Shown in pieces: positions 1 through 9,963 of a stretch of 64,000 nt of DNA. The notes under the pieces were generated by a model. That model did no database searches, was not told the DNA's origin, and saw only the letters and a program-made list of their open reading frames with translations. The position numbers and the translations under genes are program-made. This stretch comes from Catonia carolina (lineage: Eukaryota; Arthropoda; Insecta; Hemiptera; Achilidae): positions 5,618,883 through 5,682,882 of the forward strand of contig JAQMRL010000008.1 in assembly GCA_035578175.1 (NCBI GenBank), read 5' to 3'. Each line of letters opens with the position of its first letter. Positions within the stretch are counted from its first letter, which is position 1.

Positions 1-566
1 TGTCATGATGCAGCTGTTAGTACGTGACAATATCTTTGGATCTTGTAGGTGAAATTAAGGTAGTAATGTGGTAGTGTGACGGATTTTTTGACTCTTAAAT
101 ACAATGATTCCTACATCTTGTCAGTAATTGAATTAATCAATCAATATTGAAATAAATCTCTGATTAATTTATTAATATTCTATTTTTAATACTACGTTGG
201 TAATTAATTAATTAGGTATTTTAATTGGAAGTGTTAATTGATATCAATTAACAAATGACGTTCACGAAAAAGTTGATTTATGTAATCTTCTTCTATTCAC
301 GCAATCATGTGTACGTGTAATTAATTTTGTTTAATTGGTTGTCCTTTTAGTAAATAGTTTTCAATTTTAAGTACTAAATAATTCTTGTAAATAAAACTAG
401 GAACTATTATTTATGTATTTTATTTCCGATGAAATTCCGTTGTTAATGGAATTAATTATTTTTCTCGTTATGTTTCTTTGAATGCGTCTACAATGTTAAA
501 TGACAGTGTGTATTTTTTAGCAAACAATTTCCTCTGAAGGAGGATAGCTGAAATTTTGGAAGCATG
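1..566. other. AT-rich sequence, no gene seen
   Basis: No coding exon, RNA gene or repeat was recognised. By position this should be intron of PPP1R37, whose N-terminal exons must lie upstream of the window, or sequence 5' of it. Confidence 0.5.
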
Positions 567-569
567 TTA

Positions 570-2617
570 CGGGTGTTTTATTAAGGATGCAACCCTGATT
601 ATAAGAAGGCAGAAGTAATACATCAGTAAATTTTCTGTCCCCCAATCGGTATGTTGGCAACAGTGTACTCAAGGCCAACTACCTAAGACAGTTAAAATGT
701 TCCAGTCAAGCATTAGTGTGGTGACAGCAGTCGTTTCGTTATATTGTGTCAGCAATGGTTTTTTCCAAGGAAGAACCGGGTATTTTATTAAGGACACAAC
801 CCTGATTATAAGAAGGTAGAAGTAATACATCAGTAAATTTTCTGTCCCCCAATCGGTATGTTGGCAACAGTGTACTCAAGGCCAACTACCTAAGACAGTT
901 AAAATGTTCCAGTCAAGCATTAGTGTGGTGACAGCAGTCGTTTCGTTATATTGTGTCAGCAATGGTTTTTTCCAAGGAAGAACCGGGTATTTTATTAAGG
1001 ACACAACCCTGATTATAAGAAGGTAGAAGTAATACATCAGTAAATTTTCTGTCCCCCAATCGGTATGTTGGCAACAGTGTACTCAAGGCCAACTACCTAA
1101 GACAGTTAAAATGTTCCAGTCAAGCATTAGTGTGGTGACAGCAGTCGTTTCGTTATATTGTGTCAGCAATGGTTTTTTCCAAGGAAGAACCGGGTATTTT
1201 ATTAAGGACACAACCCTGATTATAAGAAGGTAGAAGTAATACATCAGTAAATTTTCTGTCCCCCAATCGGTATGTTGGCAACAGTGTACTCAAGGCCAAC
1301 TACCTAAGACAGTTAAAATGTTCCAGTCAAGCATTAGTGTGGTGACAGCAGTCGTTTCGTTATATTGTGTCAGCAATGGTTTTTTCCAAGGAAGAACCGG
1401 GTGTTTTATTAAGGATGCAATCCTGATTATAAGAAGGTAGAAGTAATACATCGGTAAATTTTCTGTCCCCCAATCGGTATGTTGGCAACAGTTTACTCAA
1501 GGCCAACCACCTAAGACAGTTAAAATCTTCCATTCAAGCATTAGTGTGGTGACAGCAGTCGTTTCGTTATATTGTGTCAGTAATGGTTTTTTCCAAGAAA
1601 GAATCGGGTGTTTTATTAAGGACGCAACCCTGATTATAAGAAGATAGAAGTAATACATCGGTAAATTTTCTGCCCCCAATCAGTATGTTGGCAACAGTGT
1701 ACTCAAGGCCAACTACCTAAGACAGTTAAAATGTTCCAGTCAAGCATTAGTGTGGTGACAGCAGTCGTTTTGTCATATCGTGTCGGCAATGGTTTTTTCC
1801 AAGGAAGAACCGGGTGTTTTATTATGGACGCAACCCTGATTATAAGAAGATAGAAGTAATACAATGTTTTCATTGAAATTTGCTATTCATTTGTAAAATA
1901 ACAATTTAGATTAAATAATCATTTGTTAAGTACGGAAAATAAAAATATGCCGTAGATTGTGGCTTTTAACATAGGGTTGCGTTCTTAGTAAAACACCCGG
2001 TTCTTCCTTGGAAAAACCATTGCTGACACAATATAACGAAACGACTGCTGTCACCACACTAATACTTGACTGGAGCATTTTAACTGTCTTAGTAGTTGGC
2101 CTTGAGTACACTGTTGCCAACATACCGATTGGGGGCAGATAATTTACCGATGTATTACTTCTATCTTCTTATAATCAGGGTTGCGTTCTTAATAAAACAC
2201 CCGGTTCTTGCTTGGAAAAACCATTGCTGACACAATATAACGAAACGACTGCTGTCACTACACTAATGCTTGACTGGAACATTTTAACTGTCTTAGGTAG
2301 TTGGCCTTGAGTCCATTGTTGCCAACATACCGATTGAGGGGACAGAAAATTTACCGATGTATTACTTCTATCTTCTTATAATCAGGGTTGCGTTCTTAAT
2401 AAAACACCCGGTTCTTGCTTGGAAAAACCATTGCTGACACAATATAACGAAACGACTGCTGTCACTACACTAATGCTTGACTGGAACATTTTAACTGTCT
2501 TAGGTAGTTGGCCTTGAGTCCATTGTTGCCAACATACCGATTGAGGGGACAGAAAATTTACCGATGTATTACTTCTATCTTCTTATAATCAGGGTTGCGT
2601 TCTTAATAAAACACCCG
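570..2617. mobile_element. Foldback-type element with arms made of 207-bp tandem units
   Basis: The left arm holds about six direct copies of a 207-bp unit; the marker CGGTATGTTGGCAACAG recurs at about 647, 854, 1061, 1268, 1475 and 1681. The right arm (about 1965-2617) holds about three copies of the same unit in inverted orientation. Between them is a unique AT-rich spacer of about 100 bp (1862-1964). The outer ends are inverted repeats (CGGGTGTTTTATTAAGGA on the left, its complement on the right) and each is flanked by TTA (567-569, 2618-2620), a possible 3-bp target duplication. No transposase is present. The arm design resembles Foldback elements; a TTA target would fit a PIF/Harbinger-mobilised MITE. 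Assignment to a superfamily is inference. Confidence 0.75.
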
Positions 2618-2692
2618 TTAGTACTAATATACATTCCAAATACTGGAAACTAGAAAATATAAAACCTGGAAACTTTGACTAATGATGTTATT

Positions 2693-3044
2693 GTCATCAG
2701 CCAAAAGTCTGGTTTGAAACTCTGGAGGTTTTACTAAGTAAAATGAGGATCAGGTGGTTTACCATTGCCTTCCTCACTGAGTTAAATAGTATTTTTTTCA
2801 GCATACCCTCCACAAAGAATCTACTTTCCACCCTGCAAATGACACCTTCACTTCATTCAGCACAGGGTCTGGCTGTGTAATGAAATTCTGACTAGTGTTT
2901 TTTATAATTGTACCTCTTCTGTTCTTAAATGCTTCAGTCATATAATCGGTTGACGATTTGATAATAAACATAACTACTTTTTGTAGTCCTGGAACGAGCA
3001 GATCGAGTGCAAATACTTTTATGCTCCACCTACCTCTTAAGGGG
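2693..3044 (+). repeat. SINE-like repeat family B, copy 1 (diverged)
   Basis: A diverged member of the ~390-bp family also seen at 8735, 25841, 26918, 42979 and 61775. Shared landmarks are a head with CAGCC..AGNCTGGTTTGAA, a central TTCATTCACCACAGGGTCTG block and an end near CTCCACCTRCCT. No protein is encoded. Confidence 0.7.
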
Positions 3045-3351
3045 AACTTAAATTTGTAAAATTTAGAAATGGTGATGTCGTAAAAGTTGAAAATTCATTT
3101 ACACCAATTTTTTACTCAAAACTTTTAAAGCTCCCATAACTTAAACTTTCTAAGATAAAAGTCTAAATTCACAATGAATTTAGAAATGCATTTGAAAAGT
3201 TAATTTAACTCAAAATATAAAATTTTCAACTAAAAGGGTCCCTTTTCTGGTTCCAAATCAAATTTAAAAATAACATTTGAAGGTAAAGTGTAGATATTGC
3301 TAACCAACAGGCAGAGGTAACATGTGTGATAAATGGAAAATCCTAATTTTT

Positions 3352-4519
3352 TTACTTTCTCTTGCCATGTATGAATATGAATAGAAAGGAAAGTATTGTT
3401 TTCATGTCGTTTTTTTCTAAATCAAGTTTTCACCGTTTATACGCGTTTTCAGACCCCCTGAACCCAACAAAACATGTTTTTAGCGTTTGGTTTGTGTGTG
3501 TGTGTGTGCGCGCGCGTTTGTGAACAAAATATTTCAAGAACGGAATATCGTATGAGTGAAAATTAAAACTTACGTTAGCTAAGTTAGCTAGAGGACCCGA
3601 CACAAACATTTTCATCAAAATCTGTCAACTGGAAGTAGCCGTTTTCTCAAAAACAGCTTCTACAATTTTTTAAAATTGCCTTATTGACTACATTTTTATG
3701 CTTTACACGATAGAGTAGGCGCCATGTCTGCTGAAATTCTTGGGGAGGCTGTGCTCTAGTAGAACAAAATTTTTTTTTTTTAAGATTGCGACCTTAATTA
3801 TGCATTTTAGGGAAAAAGTGTATACAATCAAAGTTGTAGAAAATTTAAAAACCTACAACTTTTATTCAAAACATTACTTTGATAACGCTTAGGTTAACGG
3901 CAATTAGTGATTTTCTGCTTTTTTCGTGAAAATCTGTAAAAAATGGGTTTTTTAAGGTTTCGGCTGTAGTATGCATTTTACGACAAAGTGTATATAATCA
4001 AATTTATAGAAAATTAAAAGATCTACAACTTTTATTTACAAACATTTTTCTCTTCTAAGCCTAGTTCATTGTCAAAGAGGGATTTTTCGTATTATTAAGC
4101 CAAACAATCAGGTTGTGTTTCATTTTGCATCATTCACTCGTGATTAAAATTAGGTTATGATTTTTTTTGCTTATTTCTAATGTGTTATTACTAATGTAGG
4201 TAGTTTTATACGGTACTTTTATACGGATTTGAATACTAGACAGTGGTTGCCGGTGTACTTTGATGGTTCGGGTTTAATTAAACGATACTCTCTCAGGAAT
4301 GGTCGACCTGGGTCTGTACTAGACTACACCTCATTTACATGTCATACATATCATCCTCATCTCATTGGGTCATGGGGTTGTTTATTGTTCTGAATTGAAC
4401 AGATTGCAACGTACACATATTAGGAATTAAAAAAAAAAATTACTAATGTTAGGTTATATTGTTCATTATTTTCGTTGGCAAGAGAAAGTCGTGTGAGTTT
4501 TTTGTACCAGATTTTTTTA
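3352..4519 (+). mobile_element. DINE/HINE-like repeat, copy 1 (interrupted by a SINE)
   Basis: Starts with ACTTTCTCTTGCC, has a GT/GC microsatellite about 140 bp in, a central hairpin around GTTGTAGA..TCTACAAC, a second copy of the 13-bp motif in inverted orientation near the end, and a terminal stem-loop region before CCAGATTTTTTT. A SINE fragment (4197-4439) sits inside it. The family has at least ten copies here. It ends about 125 bp upstream of the PPP1R37 exon at 4646. Confidence 0.65.
4197..4439 (+). repeat. tRNA-derived SINE family A, 5'-truncated copy
   Basis: Matches the body and A-rich tail of the family-A SINE described at 8155-8482, but the tRNA-like head with the A and B boxes is missing. 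Confidence 0.75.
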
Positions 4520-4645
4520 TAATTGGCTAGTATGAGGTCGCAAGCTTCACAATTCATGAATGAATTGTGGTATTTGTTACAAGTTTTATTGAAGTAGTTC
4601 TTGATATTATATTATTTTATTTTGTTGTTTCTTTTTCTGTTGCAG

Positions 4646-4792
4646 GATATAGATTACAGTCAAGAACGAAATGATTGTTTAGATTTAAAAGGGAAAACGT
4701 TAACGCCGTTAGACTGTGAAACATTAGAAGAAATTTTAAAAAGAGTTCAATTCGTTAAAATTAATCTTGAATCCACATCGATTGATGATGAA
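4646..4792 (+). CDS. PPP1R37: PPP1R37 exon (first in window): start of LRR region
   Basis: 147 nt coding 49 residues, phase 0 at both ends. A good acceptor (TTTTTCTGTTGCAG) precedes it and GTAAGT follows. The peptide begins DIDYSQERNDCLDLKGK and contains CETLEEILKRVQF. It lines up with the vertebrate PPP1R37 stretch that has HRLDCLDLKGEKLD and CEALEEVFKRLQF, immediately before the LRR array. In the family the protein binds and inhibits protein phosphatase 1. The classical RVxF-type docking site of the vertebrate protein lies further N-terminal, so here it must be encoded upstream of position 1. The following intron is about 30 kb. Confidence 0.88.
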
Positions 4793-5518
4793 GTAAGTTT
4801 GGTATTTTTTTTTACATCAGTTAATTAATTTTTTAATTTTCAATTAAGTTGTTGATCGTACTTCTTCATTGTGCTTGATTGAATTATATCGAAAGTATGA
4901 AAAACTTAATTGTTTGGATATTTAAATTAATTATTACAGTGTTTTACCGCTTTTTCTCTTTGTATTTTAAACGGAGTAAGTATTGAGATGGTACAAAAAT
5001 TACTATTCCCGGATTTAAACTGATGATTAAATCTTTTCTGACCCTTGAAGATAGTTTGTAATTCTTCAGAAAGTTTCTGTCGGCTGTGTTTGGTGCTTGT
5101 TATTCAATTTGTAGAAGTAAAATTTGTCTCGTCTCTGGTATCACGAAGACCATCAGCCAACAGATGCAAAAGGTGTGCATGAAAATTAATTTAAAACGTT
5201 GAGGAAAAAATTGTTCAAAAAATAACATCCTATGAAATTTTTTAGAAGTGGACGAAATTTTGAAATTTTCAACTTTCCTATAAAATTTCCGGGTGTGTTA
5301 AGCATTTTTTCTAGCAGTTTAAACCGATCTTCACATCTTATGACCCCTGAAACCAAATAATTAATTTTCTTGAAGAATTTTGTTTGTATGTGTGGTGTTA
5401 TTTGATTTTTTGAAGCAAAATTTGTCTTATATCAGGTACCACAAAGATCATTAGCCAACAAACAAGTCATAATGTTTGAAGCTCTGCTATAAAATTAATT
5501 CAAAATGTTTCTGTCTTT

Positions 5519-6500
5519 CTGGACTGAATAATTCTACTGAAAGTTACAACGGCTCTTTTGGTTTAATGAGCTGTCTCTCTGGACTGAGTAATTGTACTGA
5601 TGCGTATGATGACTCTTTTGGTATAGCAAGCTGTTTCTTAAGACTGAATAATCCTAATAGAGATGTCCACACTTGTGCGCTTTCTTTTTCGACTTGCGGT
5701 TTGACATGCGATAAGGCATGCCTCAAAGCATGTGCTTAGAGGTATGCCATTCACCTGTTCGCTTTTGTAAAAAAAAAAACATAAAAAATATTTTTTGTTT
5801 TTCCTAACTAATTTCTAAGTAAAATAATCTAAATCAAACCAATCAACGCAGGAAAGAACTGGCTTTAATTTCGTGTAGTGTACAAATATTTTTGAACACT
5901 ATACGAAATTAAAGCCAGTTCTTTCGTGCGTTGATTGGTTTGATTTAGATTATTTTATTTAGAAATTAGTCGAAAATACCTACAGCAATTTATGCAAAAA
6001 GTATTCAGTTTTTAGCCGGTTTTCTGTTAATGTGGTTTTTAAACGTCCGTTACTCTGTCCAGGCTTTTCATAAAAATCAGCTTTTAAGTGCTAGTTTCTA
6101 AATAAAATAATCTAAGTCAAACCAATCAACACAGGAAAGAACAGGCTTTAATTTAACGTAGTGTTCAAAAATATTTTTTATTTTTTCTTTGAGGTAAAGC
6201 TCTTCAAATGAGCGCAGACAGGTGAATGGCGTGCCTCTAAACGCATGCAAGAGGCATGCGTTGTAAGTGCACAAGTTTTGACATAGCTATTGAGACTTAC
6301 AGAGGTTCTTTTGGTTTAATGAGCTGTCTCTTTGGATTAAACAATCTTACTGAGGCTAATGGTGGCTCTTTCGGTATAACAAGCCGTCTTTTTGGACTGA
6401 ATTATTGGTTCTGATCCTTACAATGGATCTTTCATTATTACGAGTTATCTCTTCGGACTGAATAATCCCACTGAGGCTTCCGATAAATCTTTGAAGCTGA
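5519..6500 (+). repeat. Decayed 60-bp tandem repeat, split by a foldback MITE
   Basis: Units of about 60 bp resembling GGACTGAATAATCCTACTGA followed by a GGCTCTTTTGGTATAAYGAG block occur at 5519-5660 and again at 6300-6490. The two halves are separated by the element at 5662-6286. In one frame the left half reads as a 20-residue repeat (C-L-x-G-L-x-N-x-T...S-F-G-x-x-S), but the right half has frame breaks and stops, so it is treated as a non-coding minisatellite. Confidence 0.6.
5662..6286. mobile_element. Foldback MITE with long nested inverted repeats
   Basis: Outer ends ATGTCCACACTTGTGC and GCACAAGTTTTGACAT are inverted copies. Inside them GGTATGCCATTCACCTG pairs with CAGGTGAATGGCGTGCC. 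A further inverted pair at about 5805-5972 (TTTCTAAGTAAAATAATCTA and its complement) forms a near-perfect hairpin, and a third copy of that arm follows at about 6095-6170. There is no coding capacity. The insertion lies inside the 60-bp tandem repeat, whose register continues on the other side. Confidence 0.65.
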
Positions 6501-6831
6501 ATAAAACATGATTATCCCTTACCCCTTAATGAATAACACCAGAGCAGTTATATCAGTGGGTGACAGTAACTGGACATTACTTTTTGAACTGCGTTCGTAA
6601 TTGTCACGTACTGATGTGATAACCCATTGAAAAGTTTTCACTTATATAAACATTTTGTAGTATATTTAAATTTCCAGTTACATTGTTTTTTCGTTATATT
6701 CTTTTTGTATTTGTAAATATTTATATGTAAATAGTAGTTTTGTGTACGTATTTGTTTTTAAGTCATTGTAATTTGTTTAATTTCTGATAGACTTCTCATA
6801 GATTAGTTAGAAAATGTTAAACAAGGTGTGG

Positions 6832-7745
6832 CTATTAAATAACGAGACTGATGTTGTATAAAATTTAATTTTAATTTTATACATAATCACTTATTGTCAC
6901 CTTTAATATACACTCCTTCTCTATCCCTACAACGCTCCATGCGAATTATCCATTGTTGGAAACAGTGCTGGAAGTCATCTTTTGTCAGCTCCTTCAGGAC
7001 ACTTGCCACCGCTTTCTCTTTTATAGCTTCCACAGACTCAAATCTTGTCCTTTTTAATGCAGATTTCACCTTAGGGAACAGGTAGAAGTCACATGGTGCA
7101 AGATCTGGTGAATAAGGTGGATGTTCTAACACTGAGATGCTGTACTTGGCTAGAAACTTCTTGGCAGATAATGCGGAATGAGCAGGCGCATTGTCTTGGT
7201 GGAGAACCCATAATTTGTCTTTCCACATTTCGTGGCGTTTTTTCCTTACTCTTTGACGTAGTTTAGAAAGTACCTCGAGGTAATAATATTGATTAATTGT
7301 TTGACCTTCAGGAACCCAGTGAAGGTACACAATCCCATGGATATAAAAAAAAAACAATCATCATTGCTTTAAATTTTGATTTGCTCATTCGAGCTGTTAT
7401 GGCTCTCGGTGAAGTTGGGCTCTTCCAGTGCATGGATTGGCGCTTCGTTTCCGCGTTTCATCACATGTTATTATCGTTTCCAAAAAATTTGGGTCATTTT
7501 CAATCGCGTACAAAGTCTCAGTACAAACATTTTTGCAAGCTTCATTTCAAACATTTTTGAGCAGCACCTGTCCTAAAGGAGCCGACAGAAGATGATTTCC
7601 AGCACTGTTTCCAACAATGGAAAATTCGCATGAAACGTTGTAGGTATAGAGAAGGAGTGTATATTGAAGGTGACAATAAGTGATTATTTATAAAAAAAAA
7701 AAAAAATTTTTTACGTCATTCTCGTTATTTAATAGCCACACCTTG
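6832..7745. mobile_element. Mariner (DD34D-like) element with two inverted 3' ends
   Basis: Bounded by CAAGGTGTGGCTATTAAATA and its inverted copy, with TA on the right side. The minus strand (6887-7570) reads as the C-terminal half of a mariner transposase. It includes the LHQDNAPAH motif with the second catalytic Asp and the SPDLAPCDFYLFP motif with the third; 34 residues lie between those Asp residues. A frameshifted CDET motif (first Asp) lies at about 7450-7490. On the plus strand, 7585-7680 again codes for the transposase C-terminus (DDFQHCFQQWKIRMKRC...GDNK stop), a second copy of the minus-strand 3' end. The 5' half of the gene is missing, so the copy is inactive. Confidence 0.8.
6887..7357 (-). 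pseudogene. Truncated mariner transposase, C-terminal half
   Basis: A 156-residue open frame covering the catalytic core from about the second Asp to the natural C-terminus. It contains WVPEGQTIN, LHQDNAPAHS, HPPYSPDLAPCDFYLFP and a Lys/Arg-rich end. The ATG at 7357 lies inside the family's normal coding region, not at its true start. The frame joining it to the first catalytic Asp is broken near the A-run at 7345-7356. It lies entirely inside the inverted-duplicate element 6832-7745. Confidence 0.8.
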
Positions 7746-8154
7746 TATGTTTGTAAATATTATCGAGTTTGGAGATTTTTTATTAAAATTTGAAATATTT
7801 AAGGGTTTCCTTATATTTTCAGATACTGAGAATGTGTTTGCGTATCCAATTATGGTTTTCCGTGTCCTAGAGAAATCAATTTATTGTTCTTTGTTTTTAA
7901 ATATCAAGTCGTTTAAGAATCAAAATATTAGGATGTAAACTTTTAGATATTTTTTAATGTATTCTTTACCGACATTAAAAAGCAATTTCTATTATTCAGC
8001 TTTAAACTTTTTGAAGTTCTGTATACGTACATAATTTTGAAGAAATGGGTTGTACAATTTGGGTATAAGGTAACAAAATGTCTTTGGAATAGGGTTTCTG
8101 TTGTTTTATGCCAAGGAATCAAATTCGTGTTTTTTGTACTATAGTTCTGTATAA

Positions 8155-8482
8155 CCCACCGGGTTGGTCTAGAGGTAAAGTGGTCGCCAAAATCAGCTGT
8201 TTAACAGCTGATTTTCGGAGACGAAGGTTCCTGGTTCAAATCCTAGTAAAGGTAGTTACTTTTATACAGATTTGAATGCTATACAGTGGTTACCGGTGTA
8301 CTTTGATGGTTGGGGTTCAATTAACCATAATCTCTCAGGAACTGTCGGCCTGAGTCTGTACAAGACTACACCTCATTTACACGTCATACACATCATCCTC
8401 ATCTCATTTGGCCATTGGGTTGCTTATTGTTCTGAATTGAACAGATTGCAACGTACACAAATTAGGGATTACAAAAAAAAAA
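8155..8482 (+). repeat. tRNA-derived SINE family A, full-length copy
   Basis: Head with a pol III A box (TGGTCTAGAGG, 8165-8175) and B box (GGTTCAAATCC, 8233-8243), a ~220-bp body and an A-run tail at 8471-8482. Between the two boxes is a near-perfect 27-nt palindrome (8189-8215, AAAATCAGCTG on each side of TTTAA) that lengthens the box spacing well beyond a normal tRNA. Other copies: 4197, 16432, 18041, 19904, 21985 and 31001. Confidence 0.88.
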
Positions 8483-8734
8483 TAGTTGTGTATTTGTTTT
8501 GGGAAGTTCACTGTGTTTTTGTCTGCCTGAATAATTAGTTCTCAGGTATATAAATTTAAAAAAAGTCTAGTACATTGAAAATTCTTGAACAATTGCTCAG
8601 AATGATAAAATGGGTAGTTTTTTGTTCAATTATGTAGTTGCGAAATGAGCTTTTGTGTATTCTAAATGAGGTTTTTGTAAGGTTGGAAATTATCACTCCA
8701 TTCCAGTATTACTTCCCATATTATGTCCAGTTGT

Positions 8735-9125
8735 TAAGGTAAACAGCCGAAAGGCTGGTTTGAACCTCTAAAGGTTTTACTAAGTAAAACGAGGAGTGAG
8801 GTGGTTTACTATTGCCTTCCTCACTGAGTTGAAAGAGTATGCTTATCGGCATGCTAGGCCCTCCGAAAAACATCTAGTTTCCACCATGTAAATGACACCT
8901 TCACTTCATTCACCACAGAGTAAGGCTGTTTAGTGAAATTCATTACTCTCAGAGGAGATAACTCTGACTAGTGTCTTTTACACCTCTACTACCTCTTCTG
9001 TTCTTAAATGCTTCGGTCATATAATTGGTTGACTGTGTGGTAAGAAACAGAACTATTTTTTGTAGTCCTGGAACCATCTGATCGACTGCAATTAATTTAA
9101 CACTCCACCTTCCTGTTAAGGGCAT
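8735..9125 (+). repeat. SINE-like repeat family B, copy 2
   Basis: Near full-length copy with all family landmarks: GCCGAAAGGCTGGTTTGAAC head, ACTAAGTAAAACGAGG, TTCATTCACCACAG, TTTTTTGTAGTCCTGGAAC and CTCCACCTTCCTGTTAAGG end. Non-coding. Confidence 0.8.
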
Positions 9126-9670
9126 GATTAAATGTTAAGAAATTGAATAAATGAACTGCCATGGATAATGATACAAATGTGATTATGTATTCACATAAAA
9201 CATAATTGTTTTATTTCTCAATTTTCGCATACTTTCAAATAGTACTTTTCAGTAAAATTCAATTCTAAGGTAATTGTAATCATTTAGGCAGTAATGAAAG
9301 TTTATAATATAATCTTAATTCAAAAACAATGCAGAATAATTATTCTTGCTATATGTGACACCATGGATATACCAAGAGTATGTACAAAATAACAAAACCT
9401 ACCTATATCCTTTTTCGACTTGCTACCCTGCAAAAATGAAAATTACGTCCAGTGTTAGCTCATTGCTGATTGAACAGTGAAAAAATTAAAATTTTTTTTT
9501 TAACGTACCTTTGTCAATTATTTTCAAATTTTTTAATCTTTCGCATAGGTCTTGTACATGTTCATCCTAGTGAAGGAGACTTTTCATTTTCTCACTTTTA
9601 GACAATTTGAATGACACTCGCGAACTGAAACAAAGGCATCCTACCGGCTTATTTTTAAGCGATAATAACC
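9126..9670. other. Intronic sequence, nothing recognised
   Basis: AT-rich intron sequence between a family-B repeat and the rosa-like element. No exon, repeat family or RNA gene was seen. Confidence 0.4.
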
Positions 9671-9963
9671 GGTGATTCAAAAAGAGCGCCGGTTTTTAAA
9701 CGGCTGGTAAATTTTTGTTTATCGGTTGGCACCATTGTTAGACCTCATTTCTATTTCGGAGAACATTCCGATTGACGATTCAGTTGTAGTTTCTCTTGTT
9801 CGCAGTGTAGTACTCTCGCAGTCTGTGTCTAACCATGGAGAAGTTTACTATTGCACAACGAGTGTTATTATTATTATTATTATTACCATCAGGGCGTTCA
9901 GGCCAAAACAGCCTCTCCTCACCGCGACCTAAAAGATCTTTTGTGATTGCCCCCATCCCTTAT

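Noticed and set aside
570..1862. CRISPR-like array
   Set aside because: Units are contiguous 207-bp tandem repeats without short repeats and variable spacers, and the sequence is clearly eukaryotic.
5476..5739. Small Cys-rich secreted protein
   Set aside because: The first half is the 60-bp minisatellite and the second half is the arm of a foldback MITE; there is no signal peptide or splice context.
8165..8243. tRNA gene
   Set aside because: The A and B boxes are good but the spacing is far too long, there is no acceptor stem, and the same head occurs with a common body and A-tail in many copies; it is a SINE.
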